NCBI GenBank assembly: GCA_964465945.1
Contig: CAYXMM010000014.1
Span: 11,003-75,002, forward strand
Reading direction: 5' to 3'
Origin: JAJRPT01 sp964465945
Lineage (GTDB): Bacteria > Bacteroidota > Ignavibacteria > Kapaibacteriales > UBA2268
Length of the DNA stretch: 64,000 nucleotides
How positions within the stretch are numbered: position 1 is the first letter of the stretch; each line of letters opens with the position of its first letter. Below are positions 42,598-51,842 of this stretch, piece after piece. The translations under genes and the position numbers were made by a program. The notes beneath the pieces are model-generated. The model did no database searches, was not told the DNA's origin, and saw only the letters and a list, made by a program, of their open reading frames with translations.

Positions 42598-43350
42598 ATG
42601 CAATTAACTTTATTAATATTACTACTTTCTTACTTTTCTAATTCCCAAGTGTTTACACCTAAAAGGGATTTAGTAAATGATAATATTAGTAAAGATATTG
42701 GTATATTTTCTATCGGTATTGGAACTTCATATTTGAATAATGAACTACTTAAAATTAAATCGAACAATAATGCCGATAAAATATACCCAAGTATAGAAAG
42801 TCAATACTCTTTTGTCCCTAACATATTCTTTGATTACCAATTTTCAAAAACATCTGACTTTTCAATAAGACTAAATTTTGACTACTTTAATACTGAAATT
42901 AAACAAAATCAAAATTTTTATCCAAGTGTTCAAATTGATAATAATATTAAAGTGTCAGACCTAACAAGTAAAAGTAATTTAAGAAGTTATGATATTGACT
43001 TAATAGCGTATTATGATGTAATGAGCTTTAAAAGTGTGAGTATTTTTGGTGGATTTAAAACACGTTTCCAAGATTATGAAAGAAATTTAAACGCTGGTAT
43101 TGTTGAAGGTAATAATGGTTCTCAACTTGGTATCATTGGAACAACTATAAAAAATAACGACATAAACTACTCTATTCTATTTGGTGCTTTATATAACGAC
43201 GAAATTAGTTTATTTGATTATGAAATTTATTTCCAATACTTCACAATGTTAAACAATATTAACTTCAAAAATCAAAATACATTTTATATACCAGATTATA
43301 AATTTTCAAATTATGGTATTGGTTTAAACTTAAAGTATAAGTTAAATTGA
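42598..43350 (+). CDS. Predicted outer-membrane beta-barrel-like protein
   Basis: 250 aa from the ATG at 42598, 4 bp after the topA stop; a longer frame reaching into topA has no support. Signal peptide MQLTLLILLLSYFSNSQ, then alternating strands (DFSIRLNFDYFNTEI, SVSIFGGFKTRFQDY, NYSILFGALYN, YEIYFQYFTML) and the end YGIGLNLKYKLN, as in small outer-membrane barrels. No named family recognised. It may be transcribed with topA and is followed 19 bp later by oxyR. Confidence 0.72.
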   Translation: MQLTLLILLLSYFSNSQVFTPKRDLVNDNISKDIGIFSIGIGTSYLNNELLKIKSNNNADKIYPSIESQYSFVPNIFFDYQFSKTSDFSIRLNFDYFNTEIKQNQNFYPSVQIDNNIKVSDLTSKSNLRSYDIDLIAYYDVMSFKSVSIFGGFKTRFQDYERNLNAGIVEGNNGSQLGIIGTTIKNNDINYSILFGALYNDEISLFDYEIYFQYFTMLNNINFKNQNTFYIPDYKFSNYGIGLNLKYKLN

Positions 43351-43369
43351 AAGAGTAACGTAATTTAGT

Positions 43370-44290
43370 ATGACTATACAACAATTATTATATATATCTG
43401 AAACAGCAAAAGTTGGAAGCTTTTATAAAGCTGCAGAAAATTGCTATGTTACTCAGCCTACCCTTTCAATTCAAGTAAAGAAACTAGAAGACGAATTAGG
43501 AATTGTAATTTTTGACAGAGATAAAAAACCACTAAAAGTAACAGAAGAAGGTGAGTTAATTATTACAAAAGCTCGTAGCATTATTGACGATTTTAAAACC
43601 CTTGAAAGTTATGCAAAAAAAGAACACTTATCACTTGAAGGAACGTTTAAAATTGGTATTATTCCAACATTAGCAAATAGCATATTACCAATTTTCATTA
43701 AAAATTTCAATAAAAACCTTCCAGATACAAATTTTATTATTAATGAAATGCAAACAAGTTCAATAATTAATTCATTGCTGATAGGTGATATAGACATTGG
43801 AATTTTAGTAACGCCTTTAAATGAAAAAAAATTAAGAGAAATCCAATTATTCAATGAGAAATTTTTTGTTTACACATCAAAATCTCATCCTCTATACAGA
43901 GTTGATAAGATTGATATTGATAAATTAACTGACGATGGATTGATGGTTATAGAAGAAGGTCATTGTTTTAGAAATCAAACATTAGAAATTTGTAAATTAA
44001 AAAAATATAAAGAAGATCGGCTAAAATACCAGAGTGGCAGTATAGAAACTTTAATGAAGATAATTGATTTGAATTATGGTTACACCTTAGTTCCAGAGCT
44101 GACAATAGTAAATAATAGTTCAGATATGATTAAAGAATTTAAACCGCCAATACCTGTAAGAGAAGTTAGTATAGTTGTTAAAAATACTTTTAAAAAGGAG
44201 AAATTATTAGAAATAATGAGGAATGAAATTCTGTTTGAAATTCCTCAAAGTGTTAAGAAAATTGAAAATTATTTCAGAGTGAATATTTAA
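43370..44290 (+). CDS. oxyR: OxyR-type LysR family peroxide sensor
   Basis: 306 aa. N-terminal winged helix-turn-helix with SFYKAAENCYVTQPTLSIQV (about 17-36), then the periplasmic-binding-like effector domain. The effector domain contains EEGHCFRNQTLEIC, with Cys199 and Cys208 at the same numbers as the peroxide-sensing pair of E. coli OxyR and the same spacing of nine. So this is a true peroxide-responsive regulator rather than a generic LysR protein. No catalase, peroxiredoxin or Dps gene is in the window, so its targets lie elsewhere. Confidence 0.92.
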   Translation: MTIQQLLYISETAKVGSFYKAAENCYVTQPTLSIQVKKLEDELGIVIFDRDKKPLKVTEEGELIITKARSIIDDFKTLESYAKKEHLSLEGTFKIGIIPTLANSILPIFIKNFNKNLPDTNFIINEMQTSSIINSLLIGDIDIGILVTPLNEKKLREIQLFNEKFFVYTSKSHPLYRVDKIDIDKLTDDGLMVIEEGHCFRNQTLEICKLKKYKEDRLKYQSGSIETLMKIIDLNYGYTLVPELTIVNNSSDMIKEFKPPIPVREVSIVVKNTFKKEKLLEIMRNEILFEIPQSVKKIENYFRVNI

Positions 44291-44339
44291 TAAAAAAAAT
44301 TTCTTATCTTGCTTAATTATTTTAATAAAATTAAACAAA

Positions 44340-45143
44340 ATGAATACATTTGTTGGAATACTAATAGGAACGATCATTATTATTGCTTCATTTTATTTAG
44401 AAAATGGAGACCCGAAATGGATAGTTTCTTTCACAGCAATATTAGTAGTAATTGGAGGTTCTTCTATTGCAACTATTGCTGGTTCAAACTTAAATGATAT
44501 AAAAACCATTCCTAAATTGTTTAAAATTGCATTTAGTGAATTACATTACGACAGCAAAAGAATCGTTGATAAAATTGTATTTTTATCTACAAAAGCAAGA
44601 CGTGATGGAGCTCTGTCATTGGAAAATGACCTAGATAACATAAACGAACCCTTCCTCAAAAGGTTAATTCAATATGTTATAGATGGTGTTGATAAAGATA
44701 ATTATGAAAAAATTTGTGAAACAGAGCTAAATTATATAATAGAAAGACACGAAAAGTACATTGATATTTTTCAAAGAATTGCTGGATTTTCACCAACAAT
44801 GGGAGTTTTAGGAACTATTATTTCCCTTATCACAACATTAGCAAGTACTTCGACTGAGCCTGCTGATTTAATTCAAAGAATTGCATTTGCCTTTATCACT
44901 ACTTTCTGGGGAATATTTATGGCTAATTTCGTTTGGATCCCAATTGCTGATAAACTTAGAAATAGACATAACGCAGAAATACAAATTTATCAAATGATGG
45001 TAGATGGTGTGCATGGAATTGTTTCTGGCGAAGTTCCTTCGGTTATTAAGTCTAGACTAACTGGATTTTATCCAAACAGTGAAATTAAAAAAAATATGGA
45101 TATAAAATATAAATTTTCGACTTTAAAGAAAGGTAAAAAATGA
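44340..45143 (+). CDS. MotA/TolQ/ExbB-like proton channel subunit (MotA type), no MotB nearby
   Basis: 267 aa with the MotA layout: two N-terminal spans (about 4-40), a cytoplasmic domain (60-140), and two C-terminal spans (about 150-215). The block IAGFSPTMGVLGTIISLIT carries the conserved Pro-x-x-G-x-x-G-T of span 3, and AFAFITTFWGIFMANFVWIP is span 4. MotA needs a peptidoglycan-binding MotB or an ExbD-like partner, but the next gene encodes a different, soluble protein. No flagellar gene is in the window. A non-flagellar, MotA-driven envelope process is a reasonable guess. Confidence 0.87.
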   Translation: MNTFVGILIGTIIIIASFYLENGDPKWIVSFTAILVVIGGSSIATIAGSNLNDIKTIPKLFKIAFSELHYDSKRIVDKIVFLSTKARRDGALSLENDLDNINEPFLKRLIQYVIDGVDKDNYEKICETELNYIIERHEKYIDIFQRIAGFSPTMGVLGTIISLITTLASTSTEPADLIQRIAFAFITTFWGIFMANFVWIPIADKLRNRHNAEIQIYQMMVDGVHGIVSGEVPSVIKSRLTGFYPNSEIKKNMDIKYKFSTLKKGKK

Positions 45144-45733
45144 AAAGTCATTCAGATGAGTCTGTAATTGAGATATCAAATAGATGTGTTACAGTTTGGG
45201 AATTAGATTCAAGAAGTGGATTTGAAAAAGAAATTTTCGAAAATTATTTTAAGTATGGAAAACTTGTAAGTATTGGTTGCTTACTCAATTCTGAAACTAA
45301 TATTAAATTAGGTAGAGGTGGGGTAGAAAAGAAATTGTCCAATTTAATAGAAGATGGAGATATAACTTATCAGCTTGTAAATAATGATTTAACAACAAAA
45401 TATTTTTCTTCAAATGATTATTTAAGGTACATCTATGAAGAAGTTAGCTCTGAAGCATTTTTCGTCAATTATTTTGATAATCAAAAAAACATAAAATACA
45501 ACGATATTGTTTTGAGAATTGAAAACTTAACATATTCATATTATCAAAATGAAATTCGACAAACTCTTGGCTATTACTTAATTACTGGAATTAAGTTAAA
45601 AAATGAATCAGAATTTCAGAATATCGAACTGGTATCAACTGCAAATACTTACATACAAATTTACCAGCAAAACTTTATTTTTGAGAACAAATTAAATATA
45701 GAACTAATTGAAATAGGTAATAAAACAAATTAA
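45140..45733 (+). CDS. Unknown 197-aa protein coupled to the MotA-like gene
   Basis: Starts with ATGA overlapping the MotA-like stop. No signal peptide or membrane span. The N-terminal part (SDESVIEISNRCVTVWELDS, then RSGFEKEIFENYFKYGKLV) and the middle (DNQKNIKYNDIVLRIENL) are mixed alpha/beta with no motif I know. It is not MotB: it lacks the membrane helix with the key Asp and the OmpA-like domain. Tight coupling suggests a cytoplasmic partner for the channel protein, but this is inference. Confidence 0.65.
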   Translation: MKSHSDESVIEISNRCVTVWELDSRSGFEKEIFENYFKYGKLVSIGCLLNSETNIKLGRGGVEKKLSNLIEDGDITYQLVNNDLTTKYFSSNDYLRYIYEEVSSEAFFVNYFDNQKNIKYNDIVLRIENLTYSYYQNEIRQTLGYYLITGIKLKNESEFQNIELVSTANTYIQIYQQNFIFENKLNIELIEIGNKTN

Positions 45734-45796
45734 TAATAAACATTTTTTATTGTTAATCGTAGAATTTGTTATTATTTCTAACATGGACAAATATCA

Positions 45797-46621
45797 ATGA
45801 AATGGATAGATAACATACACATTAATGATTTAGAAATTCAAAATGATTTAAAAGCTTACTCAAATTTACCTCGTCATATAGCAATTATAATGGACGGAAA
45901 TGGAAGATGGGCTTTAACTAAAAACATTCCAAGATTACTTGGACATAAAGAAGGTATCGAAAGTGTAAAAGAAATTGTTAGAACATCATCTAACATAGGT
46001 ATTAAATATTTAACCCTATATGCCTTTTCAATCGAAAATTGGAATCGTCCTGATGATGAAGTTAATGGGCTAATGAAACTTTTAGATACATTCATGAGGT
46101 CAGAAATTGATGAATTACACAAGAATAATGTAAAAATTCATCTAATCGGTAAAATTTCGAGCTTACCAAAATTCGCTCAAGACACCTTATTTATGGCAAC
46201 TAAAAAGACAGAAAAAAACGACGGCTTAAACTTAGTTTTAGCATTAAGTTACGGCGCCAGATGGGATATAGTTAGAGCAGTTCAATTAATTTCTATGGAT
46301 GTAAGAAGAGGAAAACTCTCCCCTGAAGATATTACAGAGGAAAAATTTCCTAAATATTTAAGCACAAACGAAATTCCTGACCCTGATTTATTAATTAGAA
46401 CAAGTGGTGAATTTAGAATTAGTAATTTCTTGCTTTGGGAACTTGCATATAGTGAAATTTACATCACTGAAAAACTATGGCCCAAATTTAGAAAAAATGA
46501 TTTATACGAAGCTCTATACAACTTTCTAAAACGTGAAAGGCGATTTGGTAAAACATCAGAACAAATAAAAAATAGTGAATCTTATTTTAAAAAAGTAGTA
46601 AATGCAATTAAAAACTCTTAA
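45797..46621 (+). CDS. uppS: Undecaprenyl diphosphate synthase
   Basis: 274 aa. Makes the C55 carrier for peptidoglycan and other glycans from farnesyl diphosphate and isopentenyl diphosphate. Motifs: HIAIIMDGNGRWAL (catalytic Asp33), LTLYAFSIENWNRP, and the C-terminal RTSGEFRISNFLLWELAYSE with the conserved Arg pair. Typical cis-prenyltransferase length is about 250; the extra residues are at the N-terminus. The last 20 bp overlap bamA, so the two are co-expressed. The product also feeds the lipid-linked glycan module at 17529-26253. Confidence 0.96.
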   Translation: MKWIDNIHINDLEIQNDLKAYSNLPRHIAIIMDGNGRWALTKNIPRLLGHKEGIESVKEIVRTSSNIGIKYLTLYAFSIENWNRPDDEVNGLMKLLDTFMRSEIDELHKNNVKIHLIGKISSLPKFAQDTLFMATKKTEKNDGLNLVLALSYGARWDIVRAVQLISMDVRRGKLSPEDITEEKFPKYLSTNEIPDPDLLIRTSGEFRISNFLLWELAYSEIYITEKLWPKFRKNDLYEALYNFLKRERRFGKTSEQIKNSESYFKKVVNAIKNS

Positions 46622-48962
46622 TGTAATAATTATTATTATATTCTTCTCATTGAATTTATATAGTCAGGACCTTCAAAAAAAATATAAAATTGCTGGTATT
46701 TCTGTAGAGGGCAATGAATACATTGCGACTGAAACTATTATTGCAATTTCTGGATTAACAGTAGGCGAAAGTTTCAATTTTCCTTATGATGAAAAAATTA
46801 CAAGCTCTATTAAGCGACTTTGGCAGAGAAAACAATTTCGTAATGTTAATATCATTGCAGAAAGCGTTGTTGGCGATAATGTTTATTTGCTTATACAAGT
46901 TGAAGAAAAAAATAGATTAAGTGAATTCAAATTTGATGGTAATAGCGAACTTTCTAACTCCGAAATTAAAAAAGCTACAGGATTATCAAGAGGCGATCTA
47001 CTCGGTTCTTATGAGTTATTTCAAATCAAAGATAAAATCTTAAAATTATACGATAAAGAAGGATTGGGCTTCGCTCAAGTTGAAATTAACACCTATGACA
47101 CTGATACAAATAATTACAAACTAGTTGACATTTACATCAAAGAAGGTGTAGAATTTAAAGTTTCAGACATAGATTTTATTGGAAATGTTGATTTTACCGA
47201 TGATGAACTAGCAGGAGCATTTAAAGAAACAAAAGTTACTTCTTGGTATGAATTCTGGAAATCAAGTAAATTTAAAAAGAAAGATTACGAAGCTGATTTA
47301 AAGTTAATTAATCATTTCTTAAAAGAAAAAGGATACTTAGAAGGCAGGTATATTAAAGACACTCTAATATATGATGAAACTAACGAAAAAGTAAAAATAC
47401 AAATTGACATTTTTGAAGGAAAAAAGTATTTCATAAGAAATATAGATTTTAGAGGTAACACAGTATTTAGTTCTGATGACTTGAAAAAAAGATTAGAGTT
47501 TGATAAAGGTGATATCTATAATGTTATCCAATTTGATATGAATTTAAACTTAAATCAAGAACAAACTGATGCTAAATCACTCTACAATAATTCAGGTTAC
47601 TTATTCGCTGAGTTTAGAAAGTCTGAAAAAATTGTAGATAATGATTCAGTCGATATCACAATAGATATATTTGAAAATGACAGAGCAAAAGTAAGAAAAG
47701 TCAATATAATTGGAAATGACAAAACAAAAGATAAAGTAATTAGAAGAGAACTTTACATTAGACCAGGTGATTATTTTAATAGAGCAGCTATAATTAGGAG
47801 CGTTAATGCTTTAAATGTTCTTGGCTATTTTAACCCAGAAAGCTTAAGACCAGATGTTAAACCAGTTCAAGGTGATAACACAGCAGTTGATATTGAAATT
47901 AACGTTGAAGAAAAGTCAACTGATACTTTCAACGCTTCTTTTGGTTTTGCTGGTTCATTTGGTTTAACTGGTTCATTAGGATTTTCGTTTAACAACTTTT
48001 CAATGGCTGAACCACTTCGTGGCGGTGGAGGAGAAGTGTTTAACTTAAATGCTGAATTAGGTTTTTCACAATATCGCTCGTTTTCAATAGGATACACTCA
48101 ACCTTGGCTTTTTGATAAACCAATCACCTTAGGTGGAAATTTATTCAGTACAAGTTTTAACTACGGAATGAAATTAAGACGTACTGGTGGAGCATTAAAT
48201 ATAGGGAAAAGATTAAGATGGCCAGATGACTATTTCAGAATCAATGGTTCATTAAGAATCCAACAAAACGACGTTGAATTACAAGATGGGCAATCAAATA
48301 GCTACTATAGAAACGGAAAAACGAATGAAGTTACTATAGGTTCAATAATCACAAGAATCAGCATTGATAATCAATTTTTTGCAACAACAGGTTCTAAATT
48401 CACACTTACATCTAACTTCGCACTTGGTGCAGCCGGATTAGGAAATACTGATTATTTTAAAAACGAGTTAAGCTATGATATGTATAACCCTATTATGAAA
48501 GTAGGAGATCAAGATAGAGTTGTCCTATATATGGGAACAAGGTTAGGTCATATTTGGAGTTTAAAAGATAGAAACGCAATCAACCCAATTGAAGTATACC
48601 GTATGGGTGGTAATGGACTAAACGGCTTCGGAGTAATTCCACTTAGAGGATATGATGATAGAGCAATAAGCGATGGCGGTAGAACTATGGCTAAATTTAC
48701 TTCTGAATTAAGATTTGCAATTTCTCTAAATCCTATGCCCGTGTTCTTTTATGGATTTGCTGAAGCAGGAAACGTTTGGGATGATGTTACAAAATCTGAC
48801 CCATTAAAACTCAACCGTTCTGCTGGTGTTGGTTTACAAATGTTTCTAAATCCTATTGGTATTATAGGAGTTAGTTATGGATATGGGTTTGATCCAACTC
48901 GATTTAGTGCTGGTCTCCCTGGTGGATGGAAATTTTTATTACACTTAGGTAATTTCAATTAA
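46602..48962 (+). CDS. bamA: BamA, outer-membrane beta-barrel assembly factor
   Basis: 786 aa. Signal peptide (MQLKTLNVIIIIIFFSLNLYS), five POTRA repeats over about 25-430 (ISVEGNEYIATETIIAISGL, FKFDGNSELSNSEIKKATGL, IDFIGNVDFTDDELAGAF, IDFRGNTVFSSDDLKKRL, VNIIGNDKTKDKVIRREL) and an Omp85 barrel from about 440. Barrel features include SLGFSFNNFSMAEPLRGGGG and the L6 loop PLRGYDD with the VRG/LRG-type motif. Inserts and folds outer-membrane proteins, including the TonB receptor and TolC-like proteins here. It overlaps uppS; lptC follows. Confidence 0.96.
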   Translation: MQLKTLNVIIIIIFFSLNLYSQDLQKKYKIAGISVEGNEYIATETIIAISGLTVGESFNFPYDEKITSSIKRLWQRKQFRNVNIIAESVVGDNVYLLIQVEEKNRLSEFKFDGNSELSNSEIKKATGLSRGDLLGSYELFQIKDKILKLYDKEGLGFAQVEINTYDTDTNNYKLVDIYIKEGVEFKVSDIDFIGNVDFTDDELAGAFKETKVTSWYEFWKSSKFKKKDYEADLKLINHFLKEKGYLEGRYIKDTLIYDETNEKVKIQIDIFEGKKYFIRNIDFRGNTVFSSDDLKKRLEFDKGDIYNVIQFDMNLNLNQEQTDAKSLYNNSGYLFAEFRKSEKIVDNDSVDITIDIFENDRAKVRKVNIIGNDKTKDKVIRRELYIRPGDYFNRAAIIRSVNALNVLGYFNPESLRPDVKPVQGDNTAVDIEINVEEKSTDTFNASFGFAGSFGLTGSLGFSFNNFSMAEPLRGGGGEVFNLNAELGFSQYRSFSIGYTQPWLFDKPITLGGNLFSTSFNYGMKLRRTGGALNIGKRLRWPDDYFRINGSLRIQQNDVELQDGQSNSYYRNGKTNEVTIGSIITRISIDNQFFATTGSKFTLTSNFALGAAGLGNTDYFKNELSYDMYNPIMKVGDQDRVVLYMGTRLGHIWSLKDRNAINPIEVYRMGGNGLNGFGVIPLRGYDDRAISDGGRTMAKFTSELRFAISLNPMPVFFYGFAEAGNVWDDVTKSDPLKLNRSAGVGLQMFLNPIGIIGVSYGYGFDPTRFSAGLPGGWKFLLHLGNFN

Positions 48963-49008
48963 TTTTAAATAAAGTTTTATATTACTCTATTAATTTCTAA
49001 TTTTGAAT

Positions 49009-49545
49009 ATGTATTTAAAATTAGTTTACATATTGTTATTTTTAATTATCGTTTCTTGCTATCAAAATAGTGAGAAACCAAATAAATTTTTAAAAAACAA
49101 AGTTGAAAACACACCAGATTTTAAAGTAAAATCTCCTAAAATTGATTTTTATGATTCAACATTTATAAAAGCAACACTAACTGCCGAAAATGCTGAAAAC
49201 TACTTGAAATACAATTATTCAAGTTTGTTTAATAAAGTGCATCTTGATATTTTTAAAAACAATTCAAAAATAATTAGTACTTACATGAACGCTGATTCAG
49301 CCGTTGTTTTTAACAATTCAAACAATATGTTTGCTTATCGTAACGTATTTGTTTGGTCAGAAAATTCAAAAACTTCTCTCAAAACAGATTTTTTAGAATG
49401 GAATGAAAAAAAACAAAAATTATTTTCAAATCAATACGTTAAAATAAATTCACCAGTAGAAATTATTGAAGGATATGGGTTTGAATCAAATCAAGATTTA
49501 TCTAATTATAAAATTTTTAAAGTAAGTGGAGTAATTAACAAATGA
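49009..49545 (+). CDS. lptC: LptC-like LPS export periplasmic protein (lipoprotein form)
   Basis: 178 aa from the ATG at 49009 (a TTG two codons earlier is less likely). Lipoprotein-like signal MYLKLVYILLFLIIVSC with Cys17, in contrast to the membrane helix of E. coli LptC. The rest is the beta-jellyroll repeat pattern of LptC/LptA: LSNYKIFKVSG near the end, IEGYGFESNQDLSNYKIF being the typical C-terminal block. Carries LPS across the periplasm between the LptBFG complex and LptA. It is next to bamA and coupled to tpiA by ATGA. Confidence 0.82.
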   Translation: MYLKLVYILLFLIIVSCYQNSEKPNKFLKNKVENTPDFKVKSPKIDFYDSTFIKATLTAENAENYLKYNYSSLFNKVHLDIFKNNSKIISTYMNADSAVVFNNSNNMFAYRNVFVWSENSKTSLKTDFLEWNEKKQKLFSNQYVKINSPVEIIEGYGFESNQDLSNYKIFKVSGVINK

Positions 49546-50315
49546 GAAATTACATAATCGCAGCAAATTGGAAAATGAATTTGAATAAAAATGAAGCTAT
49601 TAATCTTGCAAAAGAAATAGAAAGTAATTCAAATTTATTTAGTCAAAATGTTAAAGTAATTGTCTGTACACCATATATTCACATCTCTGATTTAGTTGAC
49701 TACTTTAATTTCTCTTCAATTCAAGTCGGCGCTCAAAATTGTAATGAAAACGAAAAAGGCGCTTTCACTGGAGAAATTTCAGCTTCAATGATTAAATCTT
49801 ATGGTTGTGAATACGTAATATTAGGACATTCAGAGAGGAGAGAAATCTATAATGAAAATAATGAACTCATAAATAATAAAATTAGAATTGCTTTGAAAAA
49901 TGACTTAAAAGTTATTCTTTGCATAGGGGAGAGTTTAGAACAAAGAAAGGAAGGGAAGACAAATGCAATTTTAAATCAACAATTAAAAAGTTGTTTATCC
50001 AATTTAAATTCCTCAAATTTTGAAAATATAATTATTGCGTATGAACCCATTTGGGCTATTGGAACAGGAATAACACCAACATTAGAAGAAATTAATGAAA
50101 CTCACAATGTTATAAGACATTACCTTACAGAAATCTGTGGTAATGCAGGAATTAAAATGCTAATCTTATATGGTGGTAGTTTAAACGAAAAAAACGCTTC
50201 AGATATATTAAAAATTAAAGAAGTTAGCGGTGGACTAATTGGAGGAGCATCTCTAAAATGTGAATCTTTCACTGAAATAATTAAAATTGCAGGAGATTAT
50301 TCAAATTTATCTTAA
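49542..50315 (+). CDS. tpiA: Triosephosphate isomerase
   Basis: 257 aa. Interconverts dihydroxyacetone phosphate and glyceraldehyde 3-phosphate. Catalytic set visible: AANWKMN (Lys11), GHSERR (His in the active site), YEPIWAIGTG (Glu) with loop 6, ILYGGSLNEKN and GGLIGGASLK phosphate loop. Length normal. Overlaps lptC (ATGA) and pgsA (TAATG), so a glycolytic enzyme is embedded in an envelope operon. It also links to phospholipid supply, because dihydroxyacetone phosphate is the precursor of glycerol 3-phosphate used by PgsA. Confidence 0.97.
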   Translation: MRNYIIAANWKMNLNKNEAINLAKEIESNSNLFSQNVKVIVCTPYIHISDLVDYFNFSSIQVGAQNCNENEKGAFTGEISASMIKSYGCEYVILGHSERREIYNENNELINNKIRIALKNDLKVILCIGESLEQRKEGKTNAILNQQLKSCLSNLNSSNFENIIIAYEPIWAIGTGITPTLEEINETHNVIRHYLTEICGNAGIKMLILYGGSLNEKNASDILKIKEVSGGLIGGASLKCESFTEIIKIAGDYSNLS

Positions 50316-50890
50316 TGTTTTCATTACCAAACATATTAACCTATTTTAGATTCTTAGTTGCACCAATTTTCTTATTCCTGTATTTTTCAGGAGATAAAGT
50401 TTTAATTAGTATATCTATTGTTTTATATTTGTTCGGTGCTTTGTCAGATTACTTTGATGGATATTTTGCAAGGAAATTTAATAGCAGTTCAACTTTTGGT
50501 CAATTTTTAGACCCATTAGCTGATAAATTTATAGTATTAGCTTCATTATTTGCCTTTGCTTTCCAAGATATAATACCATTATGGTCAGTAGTCATCATTC
50601 TATTTCGAGATATAATGACAACCTATATGAGAAAACTATCCGACAAAAAAAATCATGTGATGCAAACAAGTAAATTAGCAAAATGGAAAACATTCTCACA
50701 ATTCCTATTTATTGGTTATGTCCAAACATTAGTATTTGTTGCAAATTCTGGATTATTTCATATCAGTAACGAAGCAACAAATGAGTTTATTTATTCAGAC
50801 TTAACTTTCACAATGATGATGTTGTTAGTTATATACACATTATTTACATTATTTGACTATATTAATATAAATAAAGTAATTTTTAAGTGA
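50315..50890 (+). CDS. pgsA: CDP-diacylglycerol-glycerol-3-phosphate 3-phosphatidyltransferase
   Basis: 191 aa, several membrane spans. Complete CDP-alcohol phosphotransferase motif: SDYFDGYFARKF, then GQFLDPLADK, i.e. Asp45, Asp48, Gly49, Ala52, Arg53, Gly62, Asp66 and Asp70. Makes phosphatidylglycerophosphate from CDP-diacylglycerol. It starts inside the tpiA stop and ends in overlap with pgpA, whose product removes the phosphate. The pair gives the full route to phosphatidylglycerol. Confidence 0.95.
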   Translation: MFSLPNILTYFRFLVAPIFLFLYFSGDKVLISISIVLYLFGALSDYFDGYFARKFNSSSTFGQFLDPLADKFIVLASLFAFAFQDIIPLWSVVIILFRDIMTTYMRKLSDKKNHVMQTSKLAKWKTFSQFLFIGYVQTLVFVANSGLFHISNEATNEFIYSDLTFTMMMLLVIYTLFTLFDYININKVIFK

Positions 50891-51342
50891 AAAAATTTAA
50901 TCTAACAAATTTAATTCCAACCTTCTTTTTTGTTGGTTATTTGCCAAAAATGCCAGGTACTTGGGGAAGTTTATCCGCATTTGTTGTTTTTTTAATACCC
51001 AACACTTACTTCTTTCAATCAATATTAATTTTATCCATCTTTTTCTTTTTTATGTCAATTCCACTTATTAAAAAAATGGAAGCAACCTATGGAAATGACC
51101 CTTCATTTGTAGTGATAGACGAAGTATTAGCAATGTGGGTAATCTTTATGTTTGACTTTATTGCTAATAGTTGGTTATTGTTAATATTGAGTTTTGTAAC
51201 TTTTAGGTTTTTCGATATTGTGAAACCATTATATATCAACAAGTTAAACGATTGTAAAGGAGCAATATTCGTAATCTTAGATGATTTAATTGCTGCAATT
51301 TATACAATAACATTAATATATATTTTAAACTTATTTTTTTAA
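50887..51342 (+). CDS. pgpA: Phosphatidylglycerophosphatase A
   Basis: 151 aa, starting at a GTG that overlaps the pgsA stop (GTGA). Membrane protein with about four spans. Family motifs: YLPKMPGTWGSLSA and DPSFVVIDEVLAMWV, which hold the acidic catalytic residues, and FRFFDIVKPLYI near the end. Dephosphorylates phosphatidylglycerophosphate to phosphatidylglycerol at the inner membrane. Last gene of the uppS-pgpA operon. Confidence 0.93.
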   Translation: MKKFNLTNLIPTFFFVGYLPKMPGTWGSLSAFVVFLIPNTYFFQSILILSIFFFFMSIPLIKKMEATYGNDPSFVVIDEVLAMWVIFMFDFIANSWLLLILSFVTFRFFDIVKPLYINKLNDCKGAIFVILDDLIAAIYTITLIYILNLFF

Positions 51343-51524
51343 ATTTAATATAATACATACCAAAAATTAGTATCTTTATATATTATTAATAGATACATAT
51401 TTTATAAAAAATGTAAAAAAATAAAAAAAAATTTAAAACTTAGCAATAAAGTTATTGTTTAAATGTAAATTATTTTTATTTTGCAAAATAATTTTTAATA
51501 ATTTTTAAATAAAGGGGTCATTCT

Positions 51525-51821
51525 ATGAATAAATCAGAACTAATTGATGCAGTAGCATCTTCAGCAGGTATTACAAAAGCCGCTTCAGAAAAAGCAGTTT
51601 CTGCTGTATTTTCTTCAATCTCTGGTGCTTTAGCTAAAGGTGAAAGCACTACTTTAGTTGGGTTTGGTACTTTTGCAACAGCAAAAAGAGCTGCTAGAAC
51701 AGGAAAAAATCCTAAAACTGGTGAGTCTATTAAAATTGCTGCAAAAACTGTTGCTAAATTTTCAGCTGGTAAAGCTTTAAAAGAAGCTGTTAATAATACT
51801 GGAACTAAGAAGAAAAAATAA
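51525..51821 (+). CDS. hup: HU-type DNA-binding protein
   Basis: 98 aa. Nucleoid protein that bends and wraps DNA as a dimer. Starts MNKSELIDAVASSAGITKAA and has the family block LVGFGTFATAKRAARTGKNP with the arm KNPKTGESIKIAAK. It has a short Lys-rich tail (GTKKKK). AAAGGGG is 9 bases before the ATG, a strong ribosome binding site. It has a single-gene layout: long A/T-rich upstream region (51343-51524) and its own strong terminator downstream. Confidence 0.96.
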   Translation: MNKSELIDAVASSAGITKAASEKAVSAVFSSISGALAKGESTTLVGFGTFATAKRAARTGKNPKTGESIKIAAKTVAKFSAGKALKEAVNNTGTKKKK

Positions 51822-51842
51822 TCTGATTAATTACAATTAAAG

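Noticed and set aside
45734..45796. A terminator hairpin between the unknown gene and uppS
   Set aside because: Only a weak 5-bp A/T stem; not enough in DNA this rich in A and T.
51460..51524. -33/-7 promoter in front of HU
   Set aside because: TATTTTG is one base short of the TAnnTTTG element and no TTTG lies at the right distance; left unclaimed.
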